Below are positions 28,528-37,903 of a stretch of DNA of 64,000 nucleotides, piece by piece. Under the pieces are notes generated by a model that ran no database searches, was not told the DNA's origin, and saw nothing but the letters and a program-made list of their open reading frames with translations. Position numbers and translations under genes: made by a program. This DNA comes from Pelotomaculum sp. PtaU1.Bin035 (GTDB lineage: Bacteria > Bacillota > Desulfotomaculia > Desulfotomaculales > Pelotomaculaceae), in the NCBI GenBank assembly GCA_002067965.1, contig MVRN01000074.1, forward strand, positions 1 to 64,000, in the 5' to 3' direction. Position 1 is the stretch's first letter. Every line of letters starts with the position of its first letter.

Positions 28528-29514
28528 CTAGTAAACCAGCCTGTACAATCCGGCAAGTCCGATCATGGCTAACACCAGGGTAACCCCCAGGAAAGTGAGC
28601 ACAACCCTGTTCTCTCCCCAGCCGCCCAACTCAAAATGGTGGTGGAGCGGACTCATTCGAAAAACCCGCCGCCCCCTAGTTTGAAAAGAAATCACCTGAA
28701 TAATTACGGAAAGGGTTTCTACGACAAAAATCCCTCCAATTATCAGTAAAAAAAGCTCACTCTTGGCTATTACCGCCGCAGCACCCAGTCCACCCCCCAA
28801 CGCCAGCGAACCTGTGTCACCCATAAAAATCCTGGCCGGGTGGCGGTTAAAATATAAAAAGCCAAGGCAGCCGCCAGCCTGTGCCGACATACACACTGCT
28901 ACCCCAGGTTTACCTATGATTAACGCGAGCACCGTCATACCCAGCGCGACCAACAAGCTCACACCGGCAGCCAAGCCGTCCAACCCATCGGTAAGGTTAA
29001 CGGCGTTTGCCATAAGAACAACGACCAGCACGGTAAAGGTTAAAAAGAGCCACCATCCCAATTCCAGGTGTACTCCCCCGGGAGTTATTAAGCCTGAAAA
29101 AGGTAGAATCAGGTCTGTGCCCCGGCCTGAAATAAAAACCGCCCAATAGGCCAGCCCGGTTGCCAGGAGCACCTGCCCGAAAAGCTTTTCTCGCGCCCGC
29201 AAACCCAGCGATCGATTCAACACAACCTTGATATAGTCGTCAAGAAACCCAATCAGGCCGAATCCTAGGGTCATTGCCAGTATAATGATACCGTCCGCCG
29301 TCCCACGAGCCAGTAAGAATATCCCTGCAGACGCGCCTGCCAAAAATATCATCCCACCCATAGTGGGAGTGCCAGCCTTTTGAAGATGCCGTGAAGGTCC
29401 GTCCGTCCGAACATTCTGGCCGAACTTCAGCCCTCTCAAAATCGGTATGACTAAAGGCCCGAGCATTAAGGTAACCACTAATGAGATAGCAAAAGCCACC
29501 CATGTTTCTTGCAT
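28528..29514 (-). CDS. mraY: Phospho-MurNAc-pentapeptide transferase
   Basis: 328-residue membrane enzyme with about ten helices. It attaches phospho-MurNAc-pentapeptide to undecaprenyl phosphate, forming lipid I. Catalytic aspartates lie in FLDDYIK and NLTDGLDGLAAG; the HHHFE motif (PLHHHFELGGW) is near the C terminus. The start is ATG 29514 (MQETWVAFA), six bases after GGAGG; the frame is open for 27 codons upstream without support. Confidence 0.95.
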   Translation of the reverse strand: MQETWVAFAISLVVTLMLGPLVIPILRGLKFGQNVRTDGPSRHLQKAGTPTMGGMIFLAGASAGIFLLARGTADGIIILAMTLGFGLIGFLDDYIKVVLNRSLGLRAREKLFGQVLLATGLAYWAVFISGRGTDLILPFSGLITPGGVHLELGWWLFLTFTVLVVVLMANAVNLTDGLDGLAAGVSLLVALGMTVLALIIGKPGVAVCMSAQAGGCLGFLYFNRHPARIFMGDTGSLALGGGLGAAAVIAKSELFLLIIGGIFVVETLSVIIQVISFQTRGRRVFRMSPLHHHFELGGWGENRVVLTFLGVTLVLAMIGLAGLYRLVY

Positions 29515-29578
29515 GAAAGTCCTCCATAAATAAGAAACCAGATAGTCCCAATGAAAGTAAACTAATAACATGCAATAT

Positions 29579-30973
29579 CTACTTGACGGCGCCACCCCGG
29601 GAACTAATCAAGCTCTCAACAATCTGCTCCATATGCATTCCCCTGGAACCTTTTATCAGAACAACGTCTCCTTCCCTGAGAATATCATCCAGAACAGTTA
29701 TTGCTTCCTTATTCCCAATGCAGCGGTAGATTTTATTCTCGACCGGTAAACCGGCGCTCGAATAGCCTCCCGCTATGCTTGAGGCCAGATCTCCAACCGC
29801 CACCAGATATTCTACCCCCAGTTCAGCAGCCGCCAGCCCGACTTCCCGGTGTCCTCCGAGCGCCCGGGGACCTAGTTCCAGCATATCACCGAGAACCGCC
29901 ACTGCCCGCCTCCCCCCGGCTACTTCCATCAAAACCTGGAGGGACGCCTTGGTTGAAGCCGGGCTGGCGTTATAGGCATCATTTATGACTGTTATGTCTC
30001 CGGCATGAACAATTTCCAGACGCATCCCGGTCAAAGCAATCTCTGAGAGCCCCCCGGCTATTTCATCTAATGACAAGCCAAATTCCCGCCCCACCGCCAA
30101 AGCGGCAAGTGCGTTCATTACGTTGTGCCGGCCTGGAACCGGCAGAAAAAAGTCCCTCTTATCCCCTGGCATTATAGCGGTAAAATTGTTTCCACCACTC
30201 ATGCTTGTGATATTTGTGGCCATTATGTCACAAGGCTTATCAATACCAAAAAATATTACCTTTCCACGGCAGCGCCTGGCTTCCCTCCGGATATAGGGAC
30301 TTTCAACGTTCAACACAGCAAACCCGTCAGCAGGAATATATTCTAGCATTTCTCCTTTGGCGGCGGCAATGTTGCTTACTGTCCCTAACAGTTCCAGGTG
30401 GGTTTCTCCGATGTTGGTGATCACTGCTCCCGTAGGACTGGCAATCCGGCACAAAGCTCTTATTTCACCCGGCCCTCTCATTCCCATCTCGATCACGGCC
30501 GCTTCACAAACGTCGTCCATGTCTAGTAGCGTAAGAGGAAGCCCAATTTCATTATTTAAATTACCCATGGTTTTTAACGTACGCAAACGAATACTCAAAA
30601 CGGACGCAATCATATCCTTCGTCGTTGTTTTACCGGTGCTTCCGGTTACTCCAACCAACGGAGCCCCGCACCTCTCTCTGTTCAATGCGGCTAAGGACTG
30701 GAGAGCAGTCAACGTATTATTGACTCTAACAGCCGGAACCCCGGCGGGTATATCCAGCACCTTACCGATAACAAGGCCACCCGCCCCCGCCCGCGCTGCC
30801 TGCTCAAGGAACTGGTGGGCATCGTACCGCTCCCCTTTAAGGGCCAGGAAAAGGTCGCCTGATTTTATTTTGCGGGTATCTGTTGAAACACGGTTTATAA
30901 TAACTCCGGGATCCCCCTGGATAATTTCGCCCCCGGTCGCCACGGCAATATCTTTTAAGGTAGTTGGTCTCAT
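29579..30973 (-). CDS. murF: UDP-MurNAc-tripeptide--D-Ala-D-Ala ligase
   Basis: 464-residue Mur ligase adding D-Ala-D-Ala to the tripeptide precursor. P-loop: GVTGSTGKTTTKDMIASVL (about 108-126). NLNNEIGLPLTLL and DAYNASPASTKASL are family motifs. The start is ATG 30973 after GGAGG. No D-Ala-D-Ala ligase (ddl) is found in the cluster, so that enzyme must be encoded elsewhere. Confidence 0.95.
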   Translation of the reverse strand: MRPTTLKDIAVATGGEIIQGDPGVIINRVSTDTRKIKSGDLFLALKGERYDAHQFLEQAARAGAGGLVIGKVLDIPAGVPAVRVNNTLTALQSLAALNRERCGAPLVGVTGSTGKTTTKDMIASVLSIRLRTLKTMGNLNNEIGLPLTLLDMDDVCEAAVIEMGMRGPGEIRALCRIASPTGAVITNIGETHLELLGTVSNIAAAKGEMLEYIPADGFAVLNVESPYIRREARRCRGKVIFFGIDKPCDIMATNITSMSGGNNFTAIMPGDKRDFFLPVPGRHNVMNALAALAVGREFGLSLDEIAGGLSEIALTGMRLEIVHAGDITVINDAYNASPASTKASLQVLMEVAGGRRAVAVLGDMLELGPRALGGHREVGLAAAELGVEYLVAVGDLASSIAGGYSSAGLPVENKIYRCIGNKEAITVLDDILREGDVVLIKGSRGMHMEQIVESLISSRGGAVK

Positions 30974-31081
30974 TTCAACCTCCGCGCCATGTTTCTATCC
31001 ACTTAAAGTCGGTAATTTAGCCAAGGAGTCGTGTTAGACAGAATGCCTGGCCGGAGGCCGGCTTGTTAATAACCGGATATT

Positions 31082-32566
31082 CTATCCGATTGACTCTCTC
31101 AGAGCAATTGACACTTCCCGGCGATCATCAAATGGATATTTCTCTTGCCCGATAATCTGGTAATCCTCGTGACCTTTACCGGCGATAATCACCACATCGC
31201 CCTTGCTTGCCACGCTTATAGCCAGGTGAATAGCCTTTCGCCGGTCCAGTTCCACGATATAACTTCCTTTTTCAACCAACGGAAGGACACCTTCTTCGAT
31301 ATCCCGAATAATTTTCACCGGATCCTCTGTACGTGGATTATCAGAGGTGATAATCTGAAAATCACTGTACTTTGCTGCAATGCTGCCCATCAATGGCCGC
31401 TTGGTACGGTCGCGGTCCCCGCCGCAGCCGTATACTGTAATCAAACGTCCTTCAGCGATCTGACGGGCCGTTTCCAGCACATTCTCAAGGCCGTCGGGCG
31501 TATGGGCATAATCAACTATTACAGTAAAATCCTGACCTTCATCAACCTGTTCAAATCTACCCGGCACCCTCCGTATATCCTCCAGTGCATCCTTAATTAT
31601 CCCGACGGGTATCCCGAGCGCCGCTGTAGCGGTGAAAGCACTCAGGGCGTTATATACGTTAAACAGGCCGGTCAATTTAAGATTCAACGGACAACGTCCC
31701 CATTTACCAACAACAATAAAACTTACCCCCCGGGCATCAACATTGATATCTGTTGCGCTGACATCAGCATGATTATTGATACCATAGGTAAAAACTGACC
31801 CCCCGGAAGCCAGCGCAAAATGGACTGCGGCCGCGTCGTCCGCGTTAATGACTCCGTATTTTACTCCTCTTTTTTTGCCCGGCACATTCAGGTCACTAAA
31901 CAGTTTCAACTTGGCTTTCAGGTATTCCCCCATATCCCGGTGTAAATCAAGGTGGTCACGGGTCAGATTCGTAAAAACAGCCACATCGAACTCACAGCCA
32001 TCCACGCGGTTTAGCGCCAGAGCATGTGAAGAAACTTCCATAACACAGGTGTCCACCCCTTCCTCGGCCATTTTGCCCAGCAATTGCTGCAAATCTGCTG
32101 ATTCAGGAGTAGTATGCCTGACAGGTAAAACGCGACCTCCGATTTTGTTGCAAATTGTACCAACGAGCCCCACCTTTTGGCCGGAAGCGCTTAAGACAGC
32201 GGAAATAAGATTTGTTGTTGTAGTTTTGCCATTGGTACCCGTTACTCCAATCATTGTTAAATACGCTGAAGGATCTCCAAAAAACCGGGCTGAAAGCAAA
32301 GCTAAAGCACGCCTGGCATCCGGCACAAGAGCCCACGCCGTACCCGGAGGCAATTCGACTTCCCGCTCCACTACCACCGCTACAGCGCCCCGTTCTATCG
32401 CCTGCCCTATATAGTCGTGCCCATCAGATTTAAACCCCTTTATGGAAACAAACAAAAAACCCGGCTTCACCTGCCGTGAATCATAAGTTATTCCTTGAAT
32501 CTCGGCACCGTGATTGCCGCCGGCAGCCCGGACATTAACAGCAGCAAGCAGTTTTCGAAAAAGCAA
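31082..32566 (-). CDS. murE: UDP-MurNAc-dipeptide--meso-diaminopimelate ligase
   Basis: 494-residue Mur ligase. P-loop: GVTGTNGKTTTTNLISAVL (about 109-127). The sequence SDNPRTEDP matches the DNPR motif that selects meso-diaminopimelate instead of lysine, so the wall is of the mDAP type. It also has the carbamylated-lysine region near LKAKLKLF. The start is TTG 32566, ten bases after GAGG. A 116-bp gap separates it from the penicillin-binding protein gene. Confidence 0.95.
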   Translation of the reverse strand: MLFRKLLAAVNVRAAGGNHGAEIQGITYDSRQVKPGFLFVSIKGFKSDGHDYIGQAIERGAVAVVVEREVELPPGTAWALVPDARRALALLSARFFGDPSAYLTMIGVTGTNGKTTTTNLISAVLSASGQKVGLVGTICNKIGGRVLPVRHTTPESADLQQLLGKMAEEGVDTCVMEVSSHALALNRVDGCEFDVAVFTNLTRDHLDLHRDMGEYLKAKLKLFSDLNVPGKKRGVKYGVINADDAAAVHFALASGGSVFTYGINNHADVSATDINVDARGVSFIVVGKWGRCPLNLKLTGLFNVYNALSAFTATAALGIPVGIIKDALEDIRRVPGRFEQVDEGQDFTVIVDYAHTPDGLENVLETARQIAEGRLITVYGCGGDRDRTKRPLMGSIAAKYSDFQIITSDNPRTEDPVKIIRDIEEGVLPLVEKGSYIVELDRRKAIHLAISVASKGDVVIIAGKGHEDYQIIGQEKYPFDDRREVSIALRESIG

Positions 32567-32682
32567 TTTATAAAATCCTCCCGCGTCGGTATATAAATTC
32601 TTCGTCTTAGAAACCGAGTTCAGAGATTTACTTCATAGTATTACCAGGAATGGATAAATTATTTCAAGATACATTTTCATCG

Positions 32683-34806
32683 TTAAGGCGGGCCTTGTTC
32701 CAGATTTTCCTGGAACTCAACGGTGATAGTTGTCCCTTTAGCTACTTTGGAACCGGGCGCTACCAGTTGATTCACAGCTATGCCGGTCCCTGCCGGATTC
32801 AAATTGAGTTCCAGTTTCTCCAGGAGACCTCCTGCTTCTTTCATCGTCAACCCCTTAAAATCCGGAACAGTTACCTCTCCGGAGGCGCTGCTTTCAGACA
32901 ATTCAAGAACCACGGTGGAGCCACTCAAGACCTCAACGCCACCTTTAGGCACTTGGTTGGAGACCATATTGCCCTGCCCCCTAGTCTGAACTGCCAGTCC
33001 GGCAATTTTTAATACACTTAGAGCATTTTCCGCCGGATAATTAACTACATTCGGGACTTTTACCTTCACCCTCGGTTCTTCAAATAGAAAGGGAGACACA
33101 GGCTTTTCTACTTGGGGTCTTTCCGGTACCTTCAGGTAGCGCAGGGTATCCAGGGCAACTGCTTTAAAAACGGGTGCTGCGACCATACTTCCGTAATAAA
33201 CCGGCCCGGTGGGTTCGGCCACCATTACCAATACCGCAATTTGAGGGTCGTCAGCCGGCGCAAAACCCATAAAAGAAGCGACGTACTTGCCATCAACATA
33301 GCCCCCAGGCCCTACCACCTGGGCCGTGCCAGTCTTACCCGCCGCACCGTACCCTTCTACAAAAGCGTTTTTTCCAGAACCTTTCTGGACCACACCGGTT
33401 AGCAGGCCCATTAAAGTTTGAGCAGTATTCTTCGAGATCACCTGGCGAACGACCTCAGGTTTAAATTCCTTGCTCACTTTCCCGTCAGGGCTGGTAATTG
33501 CCTTAACCAACAAAGGCTTAAGCATTACTCCTCCATTGGCTACCGCAGAAGCGGCGCTGACCAGTTGGATAGGTGTAACAGCAATGGATTGGCCAATCGA
33601 CATAGTTGCGATATTTAGCTCAGTCGCTTCTTTTTGTGGAATCTGAATACCCGATTCCTCTCCCGGCAGATTGATTCCGGTCTTCTGCCCAAAGCCAAAG
33701 GCATTGATATATTTGTAAAACTTATCTTTTCCCAACCTCAGGCCTACTGTTACAAAACCAGGGTTGCACGAATTCTGAACAACTTCTTCGAATGTTTGAG
33801 AGCCGTGCCCGCCGTCATACCAGCACTGGATACTCCTGTCGGCAACTTTAATATAACCCGGGTCGAAAAACGTATCGCTCGGCCTTACAGCACCCTCTTC
33901 CAGAGCGGAAGCCGCTGTAATAATTTTAAAAGTTGAACCCGGTTCGTAATTGTACCAGATGCTCGGGTTGTGGTCCCAAACCGACTGGGGATACTGCCGC
34001 CAGTCACCCGGATTAAATGTCGGCCGGTTGCCCATGGCGAGAATTTCGCCGGTCTTGGGGTCCATCACAACGATTACTGCCAACTTGGGGTGGTGGGCTT
34101 CCACTATCTTATCCAGTTCCCTTTCCACAAAAAACTGGATGTTTTGATCGATAGTCAGCACAAGATTATTGCCAGGTACCGGCGGGATATATTTATGCAG
34201 CGCTTCAGGGATATTCCTCCCGACAGCGTCTTTCTCAATAACAATCCGCCCTGGGATACCCTTCAATTCTTTGTCATATACACTTTCAACACCAATCAAG
34301 CCCTGGTTATCGTCCCCCGCGAATCCAAGCAGGTGGGCGGCCAAGGTTTCCTGGCGGTAAAAACGCCTGCTTTCTTCTACCAGTTCAACACCACTTAGTT
34401 TGAGGTCCTTTAATTTCTTAGCCGATTCATAGTCAATACGCCTCTTGAGCCAGACAAAGCCCACATCTTGAGTAAGCTTGTTATACACGTCTTCCTTATC
34501 CATTCCTAAAGCGCCTGCTATTTTATCCGCGTATTCCCGCTTATTTTCAATTTGTGGGGGAAAAGCATAAGCGGAATCCACACTAATGCTGGCTGCCAGC
34601 TCATTTCCGTTGCGGTCAAGGATCGCCCCCCGCTTGGCCTCCACCGGCACGTCCCGCATCCGGATCTCCATGGCTTCCTCTCTTAATTTGTCCCCTTCAA
34701 CAATTTGAAGCCAGCCCAGCCGCAAGATCAGTCCTAATAGAACAACTGCGGCTAAAAGAAACAGAGAGGTTATTCTTTTTCGGATCATAATGTTTGTTGT
34801 TTGCAT
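32683..34806 (-). CDS. spoVD: PASTA-domain class B penicillin-binding protein (SpoVD/FtsI type)
   Basis: 707-residue septal D,D-transpeptidase. One N-terminal membrane helix (about 12-32), then the PBP dimerisation domain (about 40-210) and the transpeptidase domain (about 250-560). It has SxxK (PGSTFKI), SxN (NSCNPG) and KTG (AGKTGTAQ). Two PASTA repeats end the protein (about 580-700: VKVPNVVNYPAENAL and VTVPDFKGLTMKEA). ATG 34806 has AGGAGG six bases upstream. It is the only class B PBP in the cluster, so the FtsI and SpoVD roles cannot be told apart. Its start lies 110 bp inside the end of ftsL. Confidence 0.92.
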   Translation of the reverse strand: MQTTNIMIRKRITSLFLLAAVVLLGLILRLGWLQIVEGDKLREEAMEIRMRDVPVEAKRGAILDRNGNELAASISVDSAYAFPPQIENKREYADKIAGALGMDKEDVYNKLTQDVGFVWLKRRIDYESAKKLKDLKLSGVELVEESRRFYRQETLAAHLLGFAGDDNQGLIGVESVYDKELKGIPGRIVIEKDAVGRNIPEALHKYIPPVPGNNLVLTIDQNIQFFVERELDKIVEAHHPKLAVIVVMDPKTGEILAMGNRPTFNPGDWRQYPQSVWDHNPSIWYNYEPGSTFKIITAASALEEGAVRPSDTFFDPGYIKVADRSIQCWYDGGHGSQTFEEVVQNSCNPGFVTVGLRLGKDKFYKYINAFGFGQKTGINLPGEESGIQIPQKEATELNIATMSIGQSIAVTPIQLVSAASAVANGGVMLKPLLVKAITSPDGKVSKEFKPEVVRQVISKNTAQTLMGLLTGVVQKGSGKNAFVEGYGAAGKTGTAQVVGPGGYVDGKYVASFMGFAPADDPQIAVLVMVAEPTGPVYYGSMVAAPVFKAVALDTLRYLKVPERPQVEKPVSPFLFEEPRVKVKVPNVVNYPAENALSVLKIAGLAVQTRGQGNMVSNQVPKGGVEVLSGSTVVLELSESSASGEVTVPDFKGLTMKEAGGLLEKLELNLNPAGTGIAVNQLVAPGSKVAKGTTITVEFQENLEQGPP

Positions 34807-35341
34807 TTGACCCCTCCTGGAGACCGGAAACACGGATACGGCCAAGCCAGCTTTTATTCTCCAACCGGTTAACTAGTTCATCAAAAGCTTTTGCCAGACG
34901 GCTCTTTTCTTTTCCGTCAATAGATATACCAGTTGGCTGTCCGGTTTGAATTACTGGAGCGGCGGCCGTCTCCTGCTGGTTTGTTGCAACAGAGACAACC
35001 AATACGTTATTAGCGTCCGGTTTGACCATTTTTAATTTATTAATGGCCAGGGATTCAATACGGTCAAGAGTGACAAGCCGTTGAATTTCCTCGTCCAGGC
35101 TATAGTTTTCTATACGAAGGACGGCTAGTTCCTTGTTCAGCCGACATATCTGATAACCCAAAGCAAATAATTGGGAACAATAATAGGTAATCAGGATACC
35201 AGCCAAAAAACCAGCCACAATAAAGCCTGTAAAAGCGAGTTTTTGACCTTTGAAAACCGTTTTACACCTGGGCGTTTTTTTCAACTGTAACTCTTCATCA
35301 GGAATTCCATAGTAGCCTGTCTTCTCTTGAGCTACAATCAA
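34697..35341 (-). CDS. ftsL: FtsL-like septum protein
   Basis: 214 residues: cytoplasmic tail (1-33), one membrane helix (about 34-55) and a coiled coil (about 60-105, YQICRLNKELAVLRIENYS). A poorly conserved Ala/Gln/Pro-rich tail follows. Its position between rsmH and the PBP gene and its topology identify it as FtsL, which links FtsQ/DivIB with FtsW and the PBP. It is long for FtsL, usually under 150 residues. The last 36 codons overlap the PBP gene in another frame. The start is TTG 35341 (GGAGG 11 nt before). The tail may be a run-on, or a frameshift near 34800 may have moved the stop codon. Confidence 0.75.
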   Translation of the reverse strand: MIVAQEKTGYYGIPDEELQLKKTPRCKTVFKGQKLAFTGFIVAGFLAGILITYYCSQLFALGYQICRLNKELAVLRIENYSLDEEIQRLVTLDRIESLAINKLKMVKPDANNVLVVSVATNQQETAAAPVIQTGQPTGISIDGKEKSRLAKAFDELVNRLENKSWLGRIRVSGLQEGSNANNKHYDPKKNNLSVSFSRSCSIRTDLAAGLASNC

Positions 35342-35434
35342 TTTTATTCAAACCTCCATCGAGATAGAACTCAAAACAAAATAGGATGTCCCATACCACT
35401 TTCCTTAATCGTATTGAGACAAATCGAGCTAAAT

Positions 35435-36370
35435 TTATAGCTTTTCCGCTATCCTTAGTTTGGCGCTTCTAGATCTGGGGTTGCGTATTAATTCACCAGC
35501 GTTGGCGGCCAACGGCTTTGATGTAATTATTTTTAGCTCCTTTTTCCTGCCGCAAGCGCATACTGGGAACTCTTTCGGACACGAGCAGGGCGATTCCAGT
35601 TCTCGAAATAAATCCTTAATAATACGGTCCTCTAACGAATGAAAAGTAATTACGCAAATTCTGCCACCGCTCTTGAGCACCCGCACAGCGGAGCGAACGG
35701 CTTCGTCTAAGATTTCCAATTCTCTATTTACAGCTATGCGCAACGCCTGAAAGGTCCGCCTGGCAGGATGCGGCCCATCACGCCTGGCACGGGCGGGAAT
35801 AGCCTTTTTGATTACTTCAACCAACTGCCCGGTAGTTTCAATTGCCTTGTGTTCTCTTTCCACCCGGATAAAATCCGCAATCCGGGTCGCCCAGCCCTCT
35901 TCACCAAAATTCCTGATGATCCTTGCCAGTTCCTTTACCGGCAACTTGTTTACGAGTTCTCCGGCAGTTACTTTTTGCCCGGGATCCATCCGCATATCCA
36001 GAGGGGCATCGCGCAGGTAGCTAAACCCCCTGACAGGGTTGTCAAGCTGGTACGAGGATACCCCAAGATCAAATAAAATTCCGTCTACCAATTTAATATT
36101 CAAGTGACTTAAAACTTTAGTCAACTTTGTGAAGTTTGCCTGCACCAAGTCTACTCTACCCTGATACGGCGCCAATCTTCTTCGTGCAAACGCGATGGCT
36201 TCCGGATCTTGATCAAGCGCCACCAGCCGCCCGTCAGGATTGGTTTGTTTTAATATGGCCTCACTGTGCCCGGCTCCGCCAAGCGTGCAGTCAACATAAA
36301 TACCACCCTGCTTAAGGTTAAGCCCAGCTAAAACCTCAACCGGCATCACCGGCACATGAATAAAATCCAT
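35435..36370 (-). CDS. rsmH: 16S rRNA (cytosine-1402-N4)-methyltransferase RsmH
   Basis: 311 residues (formerly MraW). It methylates N4 of C1402 in the 16S rRNA P-site using S-adenosylmethionine. The SAM motif is [15 protein letters not shown] (about 27-41). Other family motifs: [27 protein letters not shown], and a Cys-rich patch [15 protein letters not shown] near the C terminus. ATG 36370 is the start. It is the second gene of the cluster, directly after mraZ. Confidence 0.95.
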   Translation of the reverse strand: MDFIHVPVMPVEVLAGLNLKQGGIYVDCTLGGAGHSEAILKQTNPDGRLVALDQDPEAIAFARRRLAPYQGRVDLVQANFTKLTKVLSHLNIKLVDGILFDLGVSSYQLDNPVRGFSYLRDAPLDMRMDPGQKVTAGELVNKLPVKELARIIRNFGEEGWATRIADFIRVEREHKAIETTGQLVEVIKKAIPARARRDGPHPARRTFQALRIAVNRELEILDEAVRSAVRVLKSGGRICVITFHSLEDRIIKDLFRELESPCSCPKEFPVCACGRKKELKIITSKPLAANAGELIRNPRSRSAKLRIAEKL

Positions 36371-36442
36371 AAACCCGACTCACTGCCCTTATATTACCAT
36401 ATTTATTTCCTTAATGGATATTATTTTGTAGAATTTGTCGAT

Positions 36443-36880
36443 TTAAAATCCTAGATCAAAGTCAATAATTTTTTCGGCTATTTCTTCATATGAAGAAGCC
36501 GCCTTGGCTCTGTAATTTTCCCATCCGGAAGCAGACCAGATTTCAACCCGTGTGGAGACACCGATTACTACGACATCTTTTTCCAGTTGGGCATATTCAC
36601 GTAAATTGCCCGGGATTAATATTCTTCCCTGTTTATCCACTTCACATTCTGTGGCTCCAGAGAAAAAAAACCGAACGAAGGCCCGGGCATCACCCCTGGT
36701 AAAGGGGAGTGACTTCAGCTTCTGTTCAAGAGCTTGCCATTCCTGGCAAGGGTAAGCAAACAGGCATCCATCAAGACCTTTGGTTAAAATAAAAAGGTCT
36801 CCCAGGCCCTCTCGGAGACGGGCTGGAATAAAAAGCCTCCCTTTGGCATCTATGTTATGCTGGTATTCCCCCATAAACAT
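36443..36880 (-). CDS. mraZ: MraZ, transcriptional regulator of the dcw operon
   Basis: 145-residue AbrB-like protein with two SpoVT/MraZ repeats, each with the DxxGR motif ([14 protein letters not shown] and [14 protein letters not shown]). It forms a ring oligomer and binds direct GTGG-type repeats in its own promoter; these are present just upstream at 36910-36933. ATG 36880 has GAGGT nine bases before. It is the first gene of the 20-kb cluster, so it likely autoregulates the cell wall and division genes. Confidence 0.95.
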   Translation of the reverse strand: MFMGEYQHNIDAKGRLFIPARLREGLGDLFILTKGLDGCLFAYPCQEWQALEQKLKSLPFTRGDARAFVRFFFSGATECEVDKQGRILIPGNLREYAQLEKDVVVIGVSTRVEIWSASGWENYRAKAASSYEEIAEKIIDFDLGF

Positions 36881-36909
36881 GGCAGGTTACCTCGATTGAA
36901 TAAATCGAT

Positions 36910-36933
36910 CCACTAATCACCACTTTACACCAC
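36910..36933 (-). promoter_or_regulatory. MraZ operator: three GTGG repeats with 10-bp period
   Basis: On the minus strand GTGG occurs at 36933-36930, 36923-36920 and 36913-36910, each separated by 6 nt. This is the arrangement of MraZ boxes in E. coli and Mycoplasma. They overlap the proposed -10 and lie 30-53 bp before the mraZ ATG. Confidence 0.85.
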
Positions 36934-36951
36934 ATTACAATTCTACTTCAA
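36922..36951 (-). promoter_or_regulatory. Candidate mraZ promoter
   Basis: TTGAAG (36951-36946) and TAAAGT (36927-36922) with 18 nt between them. The boxes are imperfect, but their overlap with the MraZ repeats explains repression by steric block. Confidence 0.5.
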
Positions 36952-36990
36952 GATGAAAATTCCTCTAAAAATATAAAAATTTAATACAAG

Positions 36991-37022
36991 AAAAACCGGA
37001 CGGCCTTTTTATCACCGTCCGG
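36991..37022 (-). terminator. Terminator after the PHP phosphatase gene
   Basis: CCGGACGG (36996-37003) and CCGTCCGG (37015-37022) form an 8-bp stem. On the minus strand TTTTT follows (36995-36991). It isolates the dcw cluster from genes to its right. Confidence 0.8.
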
Positions 37023-37099
37023 CATATAACTTTGTAATACGGGCTCATGTCACCTGTTAAAACTATCCTCAAGATAAGCACCACATAGCAAACTTTAAT

Positions 37100-37903
37100 T
37101 TATATTTTTTTCAGGACCCTGGACCGCTTTTCAAACAAGGCTATTTCTGTGTAACCGGTTTCTTTAATCAAAGCAACAGCTTCTGTAAAACCGGCGTTGA
37201 CCTGCTCCGGTATGTGAGCGTCAGAACCCAGGGTGACAGGCAGTCCATTTCGGAAGGCAGCCTCCAATAAATCCGGTGAAGGGTAAATCTCCCTCACCGG
37301 ATACCTTAGCCCTGCGGTGTTGACCTCCAAACATACGCCAGCCCTTTTAAAAACCCGCGCGGTTTCCTCGTACAGCGGCCATAAATCCCCAGAGGGGAGG
37401 AAATTAAACTTTTTAATTAGGTCAGGGTGAGCCATGATATCGAATAGGCCGCTTAGGGCAGCCTGTTGGACCAGGTTAAAGTATCTTTCGTACAATTCCC
37501 ATATATCCCACTCGCCGTACCTGTCTATTTCTTCCATCCTATCAAAACTCCAGCCGTCTATAAAGTGAACCGATCCAATCACGTAATCAAAGGGATGAGC
37601 ATTCAACAATTTTTCCAGCTTTTTTTCGCATCCAGGGATGTAATCGGCCTCCACTCCCAATTTAATCCTGACAGTCCCGCCCTTTTCCTGCAGTCGCCCA
37701 ATCTCATTCACATACACAGGGATTTCATCCTCCGGCATGGCATAGTTGGGAATCATCCTTTCAGGCGGGAGAAAGTAAAGGGGCATATGGTCGGAAAAGC
37801 CGATTTCCGACAGCCCAAATTTCTGAGCAACGGCAAGGTATTCCTCCAGCTCACCTGTTGCGTGACCACACATTTTAGTATGGATATGATAGTCCGCCAG
37901 CAC
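37100..37903 (-). CDS. PHP-family histidinol-phosphatase
   Basis: 267 residues of the HisJ/HisK type. PHP metal-binding motifs: DYHIHTKMCGHA (4-15), GFSDHMPL, VEADYIPG, GSVHFIDG, MAHPDLIKKF and LGSDAHIPEQV. Histidinol-phosphatase removes phosphate from L-histidinol phosphate in His synthesis. No his genes are near, and PHP enzymes vary in substrate, so the assignment is by family only. GTG 37903 directly follows the TAG of the MetE-like gene, so the two are translationally coupled. Confidence 0.78.
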   Translation of the reverse strand: MLADYHIHTKMCGHATGELEEYLAVAQKFGLSEIGFSDHMPLYFLPPERMIPNYAMPEDEIPVYVNEIGRLQEKGGTVRIKLGVEADYIPGCEKKLEKLLNAHPFDYVIGSVHFIDGWSFDRMEEIDRYGEWDIWELYERYFNLVQQAALSGLFDIMAHPDLIKKFNFLPSGDLWPLYEETARVFKRAGVCLEVNTAGLRYPVREIYPSPDLLEAAFRNGLPVTLGSDAHIPEQVNAGFTEAVALIKETGYTEIALFEKRSRVLKKI

